A stretch of DNA of 54,272 nt from contig JAUXZO010000207.1 in assembly GCA_030692685.1 (NCBI GenBank), forward strand, positions 1 to 54,272. Direction: 5' to 3'. The translations under genes were made by a program, and so were the position numbers. The DNA is from Acidovorax sp. Its GTDB lineage: Bacteria; Pseudomonadota; Gammaproteobacteria; Burkholderiales; Burkholderiaceae_C. Shown one piece after another: positions 54,162-54,272 of the stretch. Positions within the stretch are counted from its first letter, which is position 1; each line of letters begins with the position of its first letter. The notes below the pieces were generated by a model. That model was not told where the DNA came from and did not search any database. It was given only the letters and a program-made list of their open reading frames with translations.

Positions 54162-54272
54162 TTAGAACGAGCCGACTTCGCCCGAAGAAATCTTGCCGGT
54201 GCGCAGCGCGTCCACGGCCTGGGCGTTCACGGCACTGCGGTCAGCCGTGGAGGTGTAGACCAGAGCACGCGA
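54162..54272 (-). CDS. C-terminal end of a protein cut by the window edge
   Basis: The minus-strand frame from the edge to TAA at 54164 encodes 36 residues ending VDALRTGKISSGEVGSF. It comes before a terminator on its own strand, which supports a real gene. The pattern ADRSAVNAQAVDALRTGKIS resembles the repeat segment of small secreted DUF4148 proteins common in Burkholderiales, but too little is visible to be sure. Confidence 0.55.
   Translation of the reverse strand, partial: SRALVYTSTADRSAVNAQAVDALRTGKISSGEVGSF

Overview
The window looks like chromosomal DNA of a betaproteobacterium of the family Comamonadaceae, most like Acidovorax and its relatives. The reasons are high GC, the gene set (suhB / trmJ / cysE, darP / pmbA, ybiB and cobA in a nitrate locus, TRAP transporters), and a dispersed AT-edged repeat with an AGCGCT core that I associate with this family. 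This placement is by recognition, not by a search.

Left third (1-20.4 kb): the end of an EAL protein, a very large hybrid histidine kinase and an HD-GYP response regulator form a signalling block, probably linked to cyclic-di-GMP. Then come housekeeping genes: suhB, trmJ, cysE, mog-darP, pmbA, a LysR regulator, a patatin-like lipoprotein, yqeY and rpsU. A GGDEF-EAL protein and a BaiN-type flavoprotein follow.

Middle (20.4-31.8 kb): an AT-rich lipoprotein of unknown function lies beside an IS5-family element whose transposase is broken by one stop codon. Next are a secreted SnoaL-like protein, a two-component system, a DUF4124 protein, a sterol-desaturase-family membrane enzyme, an acyl-CoA thioesterase, a soluble PilJ/chemoreceptor-like protein and a KtrAB potassium uptake pair.

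Nitrate assimilation locus (31.9-45.4 kb): on the minus strand nirB - (Tat-exported double P-box protein) - nirD - nasA - ybiB - cobA supply nitrite reductase, nitrate reductase and the siroheme-branch methyltransferase. A plus-strand PP2C phosphatase/Ser-Thr kinase fusion and a minus-strand nitrate/nitrite MFS transporter sit next to them. nirB and the transporter each have a near-perfect sigma-54 promoter, NtrC-like sites upstream, and a 165-190 nt leader ending in an intrinsic terminator with a shared sequence block. This suggests double control: nitrogen limitation through NtrC, and nitrate/nitrite through antitermination. A roughly 685 bp imperfect palindrome and several smaller repeats interrupt this operon between nirD and ybiB.

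Right end (45.6-54.3 kb): a PAS chemoreceptor, three small proteins of weak or unknown function, and a sugar-acid locus in which a LacI-family repressor is divergent from gluconokinase and a complete TRAP transporter, with two matching palindromic operators between them.

The most unusual feature is repeat biology. At least nine copies of the AGCGCT repeat are present, and three lie inside coding genes (trmJ, the BaiN-type gene, ybiB) without breaking the reading frame.
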